A DNA stretch of 64,000 bases from Notamacropus eugenii. Taxonomy: Eukaryota; Chordata; Mammalia; Diprotodontia; Macropodidae. Below are positions 24,881 through 36,089 of this stretch, piece after piece. The position numbers and the translations under genes were made by a program. Every line of letters begins with the position of its first letter. Positions within the stretch are counted from its first letter, which is position 1. The stretch spans positions 65,995,781 through 66,059,780 of the forward strand of contig NC_092879.1 of NCBI RefSeq assembly GCF_028372415.1, given 5' to 3'. A model generated the notes under the pieces. It was not told where the DNA came from, searched no databases, and saw only the letters and a list, made by a program, of their open reading frames with translations.

Positions 24881-26325
24881 GAGTAGCTATGGTGACAGCC
24901 CACAGAAATGGATCTGGGGACATTCAGGGTACTGGGAAAAGTCTCCTGGATGAGGAAGTGAATCAGTGTTGGGGCAAATTCCCTGCTTAGTGCACCATAG
25001 AACAAAAGATGATTTTGAAGCAAAGCCCCAAACTTGGAGCAGAGACACAGCAGGGGGCTCTGCCAAGGACCACAGAACAGATAGCTCAAATCTGTCAAAA
25101 GAAGTTCTTGTGACCTTCAGTATTCCCTCAGACCTGACTGACAATAGGATCTCCACCAGAATCCCCTCAATCAGATGCCCAGCAAAAGAGAAAGCACAAC
25201 AAGAAAGCCCATACAGAAGCCATCACTCAACCAGTTACTTGGGCTTTAGAAGGGACCCAAGAAATGTCAAAACTTACTACATGAGGTTCCAAGGCAATCC
25301 TTCAGTCTAGAGAGATAGCAGGAAGTGGACAAGAAGCACCTGAAATGGAGACTCAGGGCAAGAATAAGGGAATTTTCCACAAAATCCCATCCAAATCAAA
25401 AGTCTTCACAGCAGGGGGGCATACATTGCACTCTGGGTCAGATTCTCTCACATCCATCCACCAATGGTGTGCAGACCACAGAAAGCTGAATGAAGGAAAA
25501 ACAAAGCCAGAACTAGGTCAACGTACCTGAAAAGGTGACCCTGGTCAAGAAAAGGGAATGGACAGCCCAAATCCACCCAAAATTCAAATGTTCAAATGAG
25601 GGGGCCAGAAAATGGGCTCTGGCAGAGATAGTAGAAATCTATCCATAGACTGTATGTCTACCCATGACAATTGCACTGTGTACATGGAAAGGAGCAGAGG
25701 CATCAGAAGGGCTGGAAATCTAGACGCAGGCAGAGAGTAGGGGAATCTTCCCTGAAATCCCATCCATGGGACAGGTCCTCCCAGGTGGGGGAGGGGTCTA
25801 CCTTGTAATCTGGGCCAGATTCCATAAAGGGTATCCACCAAAAGTTTCCTGACATGAGAAGGGACAATGGTGGAAAAGCACAGCTAGAACTAGGCCAGAA
25901 TTCCCCCAAAGTATGCCCCTGGTCAGGAAAAGGGAATGGATAGCCAGAATGCACCCAGAATCCCGTCACTGATAGTGGGGGGGGGGGGGGGGGGCAGAGG
26001 ATGGGCTGTACCAGACACTACTTAAATCTATCCACAGACTGCCTATGAGCCCAAGAGTGTTCCCATATATACGTAGAAATAATCAGAGTACCTACAATGG
26101 TCTGAAACTGAGATCCTGGATGTAGAAGGGGAATCTGCAGGAGAAAAATCTAAGATCTATGGAATGATTCACAGCATGGGGTCCCAACTGACATCCCAGT
26201 AGCAACCCACTAAAATGATCAATGAAGAGTCACTCCAAGAATAGATTGCCCCTTGGTCAAGAGGGACCCCAGAAACTAGGCTACAATCCCCCAAATGACC
26301 TCCTCAGGGAAAGAGAAGAATGTGA
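23833..26325. repeat. Satellite unit U5 (large minisatellite, 5' truncated)
   Basis: Starts with the longest minisatellite (to about 24880), then the rest of R (to about 25305), S1 (to about 25685), S2 (to about 26050) and S3. An 18-G run at 25977-25994 lies at the S2 position that in other units reads 'cactcacagtggggggctga'. Confidence 0.8.
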
Positions 26326-28700
26326 AAGAAAAAAATCCAAATCCATAACAAATTGCTTAAAAGAAATAGGCCCAGAGATATTTTGGATGCAGAGACACTG
26401 GTCGGCATAGAGAGGGACCACAGAGGTCATGCTCAATGGAACACAAGCAAGGAGGCGCAGTGCCCTGAAAGGGAAAATACAGGAACCATCGAAGGTGCCA
26501 GCAACCACAGCAGGAGGTCATCCAAAAGACACTAGTGATGGACAGATGGGGACACCAGTAATTTGAGGACACATGGAGACACAGATGGGGATATACAGGC
26601 AGATATGAGACTCACAGACAGATGGGGATACCCAGACAAACACATGAGGACACACAGACAGACAGGGACACACAGATGGGGACACACAGACAGATGGGGA
26701 CACATGGACAGACCACATGGGGACACATGGACATATGGGGACACAAGGACAGGTGGGACAAAAGGACAGATGAGGACACAGATGGGGATATATGGACAGA
26801 CACATGGGGACATATGGACAGATGGGACACATGTACAGATGAGGACAAATGGATAGATAGGGACACATGGACAGACACATGTGGACACATGGACAGATGG
26901 GGACACATGGACAGTTGGGAAAACAGACAGGACAAACCTACAGATGGGGACACACAGACAGATGGGGATGCAGGGAAAAACACATGGGGACAAATGGACA
27001 GATGTGGACACACAGAGATACATATGGGGACATACAGAGAGAAAGGGACACACGGACAGATGGGGACAAACAGACAGATGGAGACACATAGATCTGTGGA
27101 CAGACGGACAGAAAGATGCGGAAACAGACAGGTGGGGAAACAGGGACGGACAGAAGAAGGATAGGCAGAGAGTGAGGGGACACACAGACACTTGAGGACA
27201 CACAGATAGATAGGAAACACGCTAACAAATAAGGACACAGATGTGGACACACCGACATGAGGACATATGGAGTAGCCAAGGGGCTACGGTGACAGAACCC
27301 CACAGAAATGGATCCAGAGACATTCTGGGTACTGGGAAAAGCCTGTTGGATGAGGCGCATCAGTGGTGGAGCCAATTCCTGTCTAAGTGTGCCATACAAC
27401 AAAACAGAATCTGAAGCAAAGCCCCAAACTTGGAGCATGATGACACAGCAGGGAGCCCTGCCATGGACCACAAAACAGATCCCCTCAAATCAGTTCTGGT
27501 GACCTTCAATATTCCCTCAGTCATGAATGAGGATAGGATTTCATCCAGAATCCCCTAAATCCATTGCCCAATTATAGAGGGAAAAAGGTACAACAAGAAA
27601 GCCCACTGAGAAGGCGTCAGTGAACCAGTTACTTGGGCTTTACAAGGGACCCTAGAAATGTCAACATTGAGTACACATGGTCCCAAGGCAATCCTTCAGT
27701 CTAGAAGGAAAGCAAGAAGTAGACCAGAGGCACCTGAAATGGAAACCCAGGGAAAGAGAAAGAGAATCTTCCACTAAATCCCATCCAAACCAAAGGCCTT
27801 CAGAACAGGGGGGCTTACATTACACTCTGGGTCAGATTCCCTCACATTCATTCAGCAACAGTGTGCAGACCTTAGAAATCCAATGGAGGAAAAGCATAGC
27901 CAGAACTTGGTCACAGTACTTGCAAAGTGTTCCCCGCATCACAAAAGGGGAATGGACAGCCCAAATCTACCCAAAATTCAACCATTCACAGGAGGGAGCC
28001 TGAGGCTGGGCTTTGGCAGAGATAGCAGAAATCTATCCACAGACTGTATGTCCGCCCAGGATAACTGCAGTGCATACATGGATAGGAACAGAGGCACCAG
28101 AAGGGCCAGAAATCTAGACACAGGCAGAGAACAGAATAATCTTCCCCAAAATCCCATCCATGGGGCAGGCCCTCGCAGGGGCTGCCTACCTTGCAATCTA
28201 GGTCACATTCCTTAAAGGGTATCCCCAAGAGTTTGCAGACCTGAGAAAGGACAATGGTGGAAAAGCACAGCTAGAACTATACTAGAATTACCCCAAAGTA
28301 TGCCCCGGGGTCAGGAAAGGGAATGGACAACCAGAATCCACTTAGAATTCAATCACAATGCAGGGCTGAGGATGGGCTCTAGCAGACTCCCCAGAAATAT
28401 ATCCACAGACTGCCTATCAATCCAGGATGGTTCCAGGGTTTACATGGAAAAGACCAGAGTACCCACAATGGCCTGAAATTGAGACCCAGGAAAGAGAAGA
28501 GAAATCTGCACAAAAAACATCTAAGACCTAAGGAATTATTCACAGCATGGGGGGTCCCACCTGAGGTGCCAGTAGCAACCCACTAAAATGATCCATGAAC
28601 AATCACTGGAAAGTAGACACTCCCCCTGGACAAGCGGGATCCCAGGAACTAGGCTACAATCCCCCAAATGAATTCCTCAGGGAAAGAGGAGAAAAACGTG
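26326..28700. repeat. Satellite unit U6 (about 0.73 kb minisatellite)
   Basis: The unit is about 2.37 kb long: R is split by a minisatellite at 26542-27275, then S1 from about 27706, S2 from about 28082 and S3 from about 28445. Subtracting the insert gives the 1.63 kb core. Confidence 0.85.
26542..27275. repeat. 18-bp-period minisatellite in U6
   Basis: Same monomer as in U5. The 5' flank is 'ccaaaagacactagtgatgg' (26522-26541) and the 3' flank 'ccaaggggctacggtgacag' (27276-27295). These are two copies of the same piece of R. Confidence 0.9.
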
Positions 28701-30700
28701 CAGGAAGAAATCCAACCTGGTAACTAACTGGTTAAAACAAATAGGCCCAGAGAGATTACGGATGCAGGGACAGTGATGCTATGCCACAGTCTAGACAGGG
28801 ACTAGAGAAGAAAAGTCATCCTCAAAGCAACGGGCCTCAGTGCCCTGAAAAGGAAAATACAGGACCCGTCGAAGGTGCCAGCAACCACAGCAGGAGGTCC
28901 TCCAGCTCTAGTGATGGCCAGATGGGGATACATGGAGAGACAGATGGGGGATATACAGAAAGATACAGGGCTCATGGACAGATGGGGACACCCGGACAGA
29001 CATATAGGGACACATGGACAGATAGGAGACACACGAACAGACGGGGACACCCAGACAAACAAGGCAAGACATGGGCAGAAAGATGCAGACACACGGACAG
29101 GTAGGCAAACATGGACACAGAGATGTGAGATATACAGAGAGACAAGAGACACAAGGGCAGACATATGAGGACTCATGGATAGAGAGGAAAAACACGGACG
29201 GATAAGGACACACAGAAGGGGATATACCAACATATACATGGAGACACACGGACTATCCACGGAGCTATGGTGAGGGAACCCCACAGAAATGGTTCTGGTG
29301 ATATTCTGGGTATTGGGAAAAGCCTCCTGGATGAGGAGGTGCATCAGTGGTGGGGCAAGTTCCCTGCTAAGTGTGCCATACAACAAAAGAGGACAGATGA
29401 ATATGACACAAAGCCACAAAGATTGGGCACAAAGGTACAGCAGGCAGCCCTTCCACGAACCACAGAAGAGATACCTTCATATCTGTCAAAAGATATTCTT
29501 GCGACCTTCAGTATTCCCTCAGTCGTGACTGACAATAGGATCTCAATCAGAATTCCCTAAATCAGCGGTCCAGCCAAAGAAAGTCAGAAGGCACAAGAAA
29601 GCCCATACAGAAGTAGTCAGTGAACCAGCTACTTGGGCTTTACAAGGGACCCTAGAAATGTCGTTAGAGACTAGACGTGATCCCAAGACAATCACTTGGT
29701 CTACAGGGAAAGTAGGAAGTAGACCAGGGGTACCTGAAATGGACACCCAGGGAAAAACAAAGGGAATCTTCCAGAAAATCCCATACAAATCAAAGGCCTT
29801 CACCACAGGGAGGCCTACATTGCACACATGGGCTGAATTCCCTCACATCCATCCACCAACAGTGTGCAGACATTAGAAAGTCAAATGAAGGAAAAGCACA
29901 GCCAAAGCTAGGCAAAGGATACCCACAAAATGTGCTCCTGGTCAAGAAAGGGGAATGGACAGCCTAAATGCACCCAGAATTCAATCATTCAAAGGAGGGG
30001 GCCAGAGGATGGGCTCTGGCAGAGATAGCAGAAATTTATTCATAAACTGTATGTCTACCCATGACAATTGCACTGGGTATAAGGAAAGGAGCAGAGGCAT
30101 CAGAAGGGCCTGAAATGTAGACGCAGCAGAGAGTAGGGGAATCTTCCCTAAAATCCCATCCGTGGGCCAGGCCCTCACATTGGAGGGCCTACCTTGCAAT
30201 CTGGGCCAGATTCCTTAAAGGGTATCTGCCAACAGTTTGCTGACCTGAGAAAGGACAATGGTGGAAAAACACAGCCAGATCTAGACCCGAATCCCCCCCC
30301 AAAGTATGCCCCTGGTCAAAAGGGAATGGACAGCCAGAATGCACCCAGAATTCAGTCACTCACAGTGGGGGGCTGAGGATGGGCTCTAGCAGACAACCCA
30401 GAAATCTATCCACAGACTGCCTATGAGCCCAAGAGGGTTCCAGTGTATACATGGAAATGATAAGAGTACCTACAATGGTCTGAAATTGAAACCCAGGACA
30501 TAGAAGTTGAATCTGCACAAGAAAAATCGAAGATCTATGATTCACAGCATGGGGTCCCAACTGACATCCCAGTAGCAACCTACTAAAATGATCCATAAAC
30601 AGTCACTCTGAGAGTAGATAGCCCCTTGGTCAATAGAGACCCCAGGAACTAGGCCACAATCCCCCAAATGAATTCCTCAGGGATAAAGGAGAAAAATGTG
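28701..30700. repeat. Satellite unit U7 (about 0.34 kb minisatellite)
   Basis: The unit is about 2.0 kb long: R split by a minisatellite at about 28916-29252, S1 from about 29705, S2 from about 30085, S3 from about 30455. Confidence 0.85.
28916..29252. repeat. 18-bp-period minisatellite in U7
   Basis: Same position in R as the others. It begins after 'cctccagctctagtgatgg', like U4 ('cctccagctgtagtgatgg'), and ends before 'gactatccacggagctatgg'. The 'cagctctag' and 'gatacatggagagaca' starts link the U4 and U7 tracts to each other. Confidence 0.9.
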
Positions 30701-32265
30701 CAGGAAGAAATCCAACTTGGTAACAAATTGGTTAAAACAAATAGGCCCAGAGAAATTTTGGATGCAGGGACACTGATGCTATGCCACAGTCTAGATAGGG
30801 ACTAGAGACAAAGAGTCATGCTCAAAGAAACACAAGCAATGGGCCTCAATGCCCTAAAAAAGAAAGTACAGGAACCATCAAAGGTACCACCAACCACAGC
30901 AGGAGGTCCTCCAAGAGGCTCTAGTGATGGACCGATGGGGACACGTGGACAGGTGGGGACACGTGGAGGCACATACTGGGGATATACAGACAGATACAGG
31001 ACTCATGGACAGATGGGGACACATAGACACATGGGGATGCATGGACAGATCGGGACACACCAACAGAATGATGCGGATACAAAGACAGGTAGGGAAACAT
31101 GGACAGACAGATGAGGGATACACAGAGAGACAGGGGACACACGGACAGACACATGAGGAAAGATGGACAGAGAGGAGACACATGGACAGATAGGGACACA
31201 CAGACAGAAGGGGACACACTGACATACACATGGGAACATGTGGACTAGCCAAGGGGCTATGGTGAGGGAACCCCACAGAAATGGATCCGGGGATATTCTG
31301 GGTACTGGGAAAAGCCTCCTGGATATGGAGGTGCATCAGTGGTGGGGCAAATTCCCTGCTAAGTGTGCCATGGAACAATACAGGATGAATGTGAGGCAAA
31401 GCCACAAAGTTTGAGCACAAAGGCACAGCAGGGGACCCTGCCATGACCCACAGAACAGATCCCCTCAAATCTGTCAAATCTGTCTTGTGTCCTTTGATAT
31501 TCCCTCACTCATGATTAACAATGGGATCTCAATCAGAATCCCCTAAATTAGCTTCCTAGCCAAAGACAGTCAAAGCACAAGAAAGCCCATGCAGAAGTAA
31601 TTAGTGAGACGGCTACTTGGGCTTTACAAGGGACCTTAGAAAGGTCTCCACTGACTACACGTGGTCCCAAGACAATCCTTCAGTCTACAGGGAAAGCATG
31701 AAGTAGACCAGAGGCACCTGAAATGGAAGCCCAGGGAAAGAGAAAGGGAATCTTCCACTAAATCCCATCTAAACCAAAGGCCTTCAGAACAGGGGGGCTT
31801 ACATTGTCCTCTGGACCAGATTCCCTCATATCCATCCACCAATAGTCTGAAGAACTTAGAAAGTCTAATGAAGGAAAAGCACAGCCAGAATTAGGTCAAG
31901 GATGCCCACATAGTGTACCCCTGGTCAAGAAAGGGGAATGGACAGCCGAAATTCAGTCAGAATTCAATTGTTCACAGGAGGGGGCCTAAGGGTAAGCTCT
32001 GGCAGAGATCACAGAAATATACCCATAGATTGAATGTCTTCCCAGGACAATTGTAAGGAGCAGAGGGACCAAAAGGACCTGAAATCTAGCCCCAGGCAGA
32101 GAGTAAAGAAATGTTCCCCAAAATTCCATCCATGGGCCAGGCCCTCACAGCAGGGGGGGGGGGTCTACCTTGCAATCTGCTCCAGATTTTTTAAAGGAGA
32201 TCCACCAACAGTTTGCAGACCTGAGAAAAAACAATGGTGGAAAAGCACAGTTAAAACTAGGCCAA
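30701..32265. repeat. Satellite unit U8 (3' incomplete)
   Basis: R is split by a minisatellite at 30931-31248, S1 starts about 31685 and S2 about 32050. The unit stops in S2 after 'aactaggccaacc'. A G11 run occurs at 32153-32163. The edge with unrelated DNA marks the right end of the array. Confidence 0.8.
30931..31248. repeat. 18-bp-period minisatellite in U8
   Basis: Flanked by CCAAGAGGCTCTAGTGATGG (30911-30930) and CCAAGGGGCTATGGTGAGGG (31249-31268). These are duplicate forms of the single site seen in the uninterrupted unit U1 (17737-17756). Confidence 0.9.
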
Positions 32266-32854
32266 CCTTGCTTACTCTGGCATCTATGATGGACTCATTT
32301 TTTAAACATTCCATCTTTCAGAAGACTACTTACTAATCTGAGTCCCTACCTGGTGGCAATATATGCTCTATGACCAGACATAGTGCCTTCTGGGAAATTT
32401 AATTCTGCAAATATCTCCCAAGGAGAACCTTGAGCACCATGGTAAATGAAGTACTGAGTCATTTTCCTCTTGGTCATGCCCAGCAACTCACTATTGCTTA
32501 AAAGTTGACGAACAGTGTCAGGGAAAACATTTGTTGTTCCTTTCTGGATATTCGTCTTCATTTAGGTACTTAACCAAATTACTCCATCTGGGACCTTGGA
32601 GAGTTTTGTTTCCCAGGTTATGGTCACTCTGTTAAGGTACTAGGGATTTCCTTTAGAAGAGAAAAGCTGCCCCTCCTCCCACTCACTCCATCATTAAACA
32701 GTGCAATCGTACATGAATAACTCAGTCCCAAAAAAGGATCCAACCGGAAGGATTTAAAAGCACCACATATAACAACAACCACAGTGTGTAAGGATTTTTT
32801 CTGGTAGACTTAAAACTTCATTGCAATGCAAGGACTTAAAAAATTCCCAATAGT
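32266..32854. other. Unassigned DNA right of the satellite; minus-strand open frame
   Basis: The minus strand carries a 71-codon ATG frame at 32346-32561. Its composition is balanced and it ends in I-A-T-R with the DNA 'gccaccag|gtaggg', which resembles a splice donor. I recognise no family. An in-frame stop lies directly upstream of the ATG and no good acceptor is visible, so an exon is possible but unproven. Frames of this length are expected by chance in 64 kb. Confidence 0.2.
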
Positions 32855-33170
32855 CTTTTAAGGCAAAATGCCTTCCACATCCAGAGAAAGAACTATGGAA
32901 TTGGATTACAGAATGAAGCAGATCATTTTCTTTTGTATTACATTTTGGTTTGTTTTATGATTTCTCCCATTCATTTTAATTCTTCTATGCAACATGACTA
33001 AGGTGAAAATGTCTTTAATAGGAATGTATATGTAGAACCTATATAAAATTGTATGTCATCTCAGGGAGGGGGAAAGGAGGTAGGGGAGAAGGGGGGGAGG
33101 GAGGGGAAAAAAATATAAGATATATGGAAGTGATTTAGAACACTGAAAACAAAATAATAAAAAAGTGCTA
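32855..33170 (+). mobile_element. L1 LINE 3' UTR, marsupial type
   Basis: 'ttccacatccagagaaagaa' followed by 'ctatggaattggattacaga', then 'ttaattcttctatgcaacat', 'gtagaacctatataaaattg', a G/A polypurine tract (about 33060-33110) and an A-rich end. I recognise this as the 3' UTR of a marsupial L1, 5' truncated. Confidence 0.7.
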
Positions 33171-33289
33171 CATAGGGGCTCCTGGCTCCAAGATTGGATT
33201 AGATGATATTGAAAGCTGAGGCTGAGATTTGGAGAATTCACCCATCCTTATCCACACTACCTTTCATCACATTTATTTATGTGTTTGCT

Positions 33290-33545
33290 TTAAGCCTTCT
33301 GCTGTAGTTCAGTTGTTTCCAGTCATGTCCAACTGTGACCCCATGTGGGGTTTTCTTGGAAAAGATACCGGAATTGTTTGCCATCTTCTTCTCCAGCTAA
33401 TCTTTCAGATGAGGAAACAGGCAAACAGGGTGAAGTGACTTGCCCAGGATCAAAGAGCTAGTGTCTGGGGCCATATTTGAACTCAGGAAGATGAGCTTTC
33501 CTGACTCCTGGCCTGTATCCCCTGCAGCATCACCTAGCTGTGCTA
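33290..33545 (-). repeat. Marsupial MIR-related SINE, antisense
   Basis: 'cagttgtttccagtcatgtc', then 'ccatcttcttctccagc', 'gatgaggaaacaggcaaaca', 'gaagtgacttgcccaggatc' and 'gaactcaggaagatgagctt' give the layout of the long marsupial SINE with a MIR-like core. Confidence 0.8.
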
Positions 33546-33564
33546 GGTACTCTAGGTTTAAGCC

Positions 33565-33665
33565 TTCTGCTATACTGAAAACTCCCTGAGGACAGGGACT
33601 GTACCATTTTTCATCTTTGGAGCTCCAGTATTCAATACAGTATCTGTTGTAGAACTGAATTTTAA
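33565..33665 (+). repeat. L2 3' tail fragment
   Basis: 'ctccctgaggacagggactg', then 'agtattcaatacagtatctg' and 'ttgtagaactgaattt'. Confidence 0.6.
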
Positions 33666-33744
33666 ATTTTAAATACTAGAATTTAATCTGTTATAAATGA
33701 CCAGAATTCAAAGTAAAATGATGTGAAAATTTAAACTTGAAGGA

Positions 33745-33905
33745 ACCCTATTCTCATCCAACCCCCTATTTTGCACATGAGAAAATTAAGGATCAGAATG
33801 GGGAGTACCTCGTTCAAGGTCGAACAGCTAATAACCTAAATTTCAGGGCTAAAACCCAGTTCTCTTGCAGCACAAATATATGCTCTTTAACCTAAAGCAT
33901 AACTA
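33745..33905 (-). repeat. MIR-like SINE, antisense
   Basis: 'ccctattttgcacatgagaa', 'aattaaggatcagaat', 'gtcgaacagctaataaccta', 'aaaacccagttctcttgcag'. Confidence 0.6.
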
Positions 33906-35244
33906 CTTCTCCAAACCTATAAATTGGTATTCCAGGTTGATTTCATGATATACCAATTTTCTAAATTCGCAGTTGTTGGACCAAGGCCAAAGGTGATTGG
34001 GATGATTTAGAATGAAGGGGTAATATTTAGTGCTTTGTTGGACTTAAAGACAAGTTTGACATGTCATTTGGAAATTGAATTCCACTACTTCCTCTCTCAG
34101 ACTGTTGCCTTTCAAAAATGCAAAGGTTTTTTTCACCTCCTATTATGAGCTTATTTCCCCAATCTTGGGAATCCAAACAATGTCATTTTGTGTCCCTATC
34201 TTACTATTATTTTGAGAAGTCCAATATCCAATTGATCACCAATGATTGAAAGGAAAAGAGGATATGGTAAAGTATAAATTTCATTGTTCTGATTTCCTGT
34301 ATATATTGAAAATTGTGTAATGATTCCAAGCTCACAAGAGAAAAATATAAATGGGTGGGTATTTTAATTTGAAAACCTACCTTCTATTCCTTTGATGAAG
34401 CCAGTCCAAACTAACTTAGTCTGATGAATACTGATATTCTCAAACTTATACAGGACAGACCATTTTTTTCTCAGTAATATATGCAAGACTAGGGAGTATG
34501 CAGGTCACAGTTTGTTCATTAATATGATCACTGTCAAATTAAATTCCTTAGTTCCAGGAATCAAATCTTTACAGTATGAAGTCCATTTTAGGCAATGGCT
34601 GCATGGGGAGTTATCAATATGTGAGGATTAAAAAGCCATGCTGGACAATACCAAGCTATGTTTGCCCAGGCATATGAGAGATTAGAGAGGAAGGGGATTC
34701 TACTTGTGCAGTACTGCCACTTCTGAAGTTTTTTGCAGCTTTTAGCAATGGAAGGAGAAGTCAGCTACTGAAAGGGGAGGAGGTCATTGTTTCTCCTATT
34801 ACTAAGTACTTATGTTTTAATACTTTGAAGGATCCATGATCTCATCAATATAGACATTCCATCCTTTGGTGAAGATTGCATTCCCTCCCATGCCTTCTGC
34901 CCCTGTACACTTCTTGTCCCCATTCTCCTGTAAATGCTTTACCCAATATGCTCGAAGACTTGTCCAGGCCTTTCAACCTTCCAAGGGTATCAGCACAACA
35001 CCTGATCTGGTCATCTCTTGTCCACTCTTCTGCTATATCACCAGTCCACCTCCTATTCCAACTATACATTTCCTGGAAGATGGCTCAAGCTACTCCTACT
35101 TTCCATTCCCCATGAGTGTCTCCATTCCTGACTGGATCACTCACAACTGTGATTCTTTGTAGACTACCCTATTCCTCAGTGCCTCATTGTGGATTTTTAA
35201 AGACTATTTCAGTGAAACATAGGCCCCACTAAGTTCTACCATGC
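33906..35244. other. Unassigned non-coding DNA
   Basis: No gene was recognised. The frames around 34845-35162 on both strands have no identifiable features. The plus-strand text ('ccttccaagggtatcagcac') has an L2-like flavour, but I could not assign it firmly. Confidence 0.35.
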
Positions 35245-35395
35245 TAGCACATTTGGCTCATTTTACAGATGAGGAAACTAAGTCAAAGAGGGATTAAATT
35301 GTATGTCCAAGGTCAGACATGTAATAGCAGAGCTGGGATACAGACTCAGGTACTGTGAATTCAAGTTTAGCCTTCCTCATTTATGACTGGCAGAA
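35245..35395 (-). repeat. MIR-type SINE, antisense
   Basis: 'attttacagatgaggaaact', 'tgtccaaggtcagacatgta', 'gcagagctgggatacagact'. Confidence 0.7.
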
Positions 35396-35660
35396 TTAGC
35401 AATGGATTCCTAGAGGAAGTGAGATTGGAAGTAAGTCTTAAAGGGTACTCCAGGCACTGGAAATGATAAGATCTAAGGTGGGAAAGCACAGGAAATGGTT
35501 CTTTAATTCAATTGTTTAATTAAACAGTGATGAGTTTAGTATGGCTTGAGTGTAGTGGATGTGAAATGGAGTAATGTAAGACAAGGCTAAAAACGTAGGG
35601 TGATGCTGAAAGTATAGAGGACCTCTAATGCTAAGCTGAGGAATTTGGACTTTATTTGGG
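35396..35660 (-). repeat. L2 LINE, antisense
   Basis: 'gtcttaaagggtactccagg', 'gaggaatttggactttattt' and 'ataatggatcacttcc' match the antisense L2 layout (complement of the ORF2 end and 3' UTR). Confidence 0.5.
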
Positions 35661-36089
35661 ATAAATAATGGATCACTTCCACCCTTCATTGCTAGCTACA
35701 GTGTCAAAAGATCCAGAAAAGGTTTCCAGAATATGGAACTGCCTCCCCCCCTCCCATGGAGGGTTTATAGGAGAACACAGACAAGAGGACATGGGCAGGA
35801 TGAGAAGGCATGGTTGGGCTGTGATTTGCACCACTGGAGGAAGTACCCACATAGTCAGATTACAGAGACAATGAGGTACCCGGAAAGGCCTATGGGCATA
35901 GTTATACCCAATACATTTCTGGAAGATGCTGAATATTTTTAGTTCAAATTAAAATGCCAATTTTAGGGGACTGAGAATTTCAAAGGCAAATTAATGATCA
36001 GAAAAAAAAAAACCATTGCTTTACATTAAACAAAAACAGATGCCCTAAGGGTTGTTTAGTTTAAATAGAGGAGTATCCTCTTTGGAAGG

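Larger units (their letters stand above)
17535..32265. repeat. Degenerate satellite array, about 14.7 kb, eight units
   Basis: Anchor words recur throughout: 'ataggcccagagagatttt' near 17567, 19778, 21059, 22312, 26366, 28739 and 30737, and 'atatatccacagactgccta' or variants near 18870, 19460, 20715, 21975, 26020, 28395 and 30405. Spacing gives a core unit of about 1.63 kb after subtracting the minisatellite inserts: R (about 610 bp), S1 (about 365), S2 (about 365) and S3 (about 280). S1, S2 and S3 are related: each opens with a version of 'ggaaagNaccagagNacc', then 'cctgaaat', then 'agacccaggNNaNaga'. The array is more G+C-rich and less T-rich on the plus strand than its flanks. It begins abruptly at about 17535 in R and ends inside S2 at about 32265. 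I do not recognise it as a named satellite, and it shows no gene. Confidence 0.9.

Noticed and set aside
22495..31248. CRISPR array
   Set aside because: Repeats are contiguous 18-mers without unique spacers, in a mammalian genome full of SINEs and LINEs.
17535..32265. Satellite as a tandem gene cluster or rDNA-like array
   Set aside because: No conserved exon-intron structure, no rRNA or snRNA-like words, and different units break every frame.
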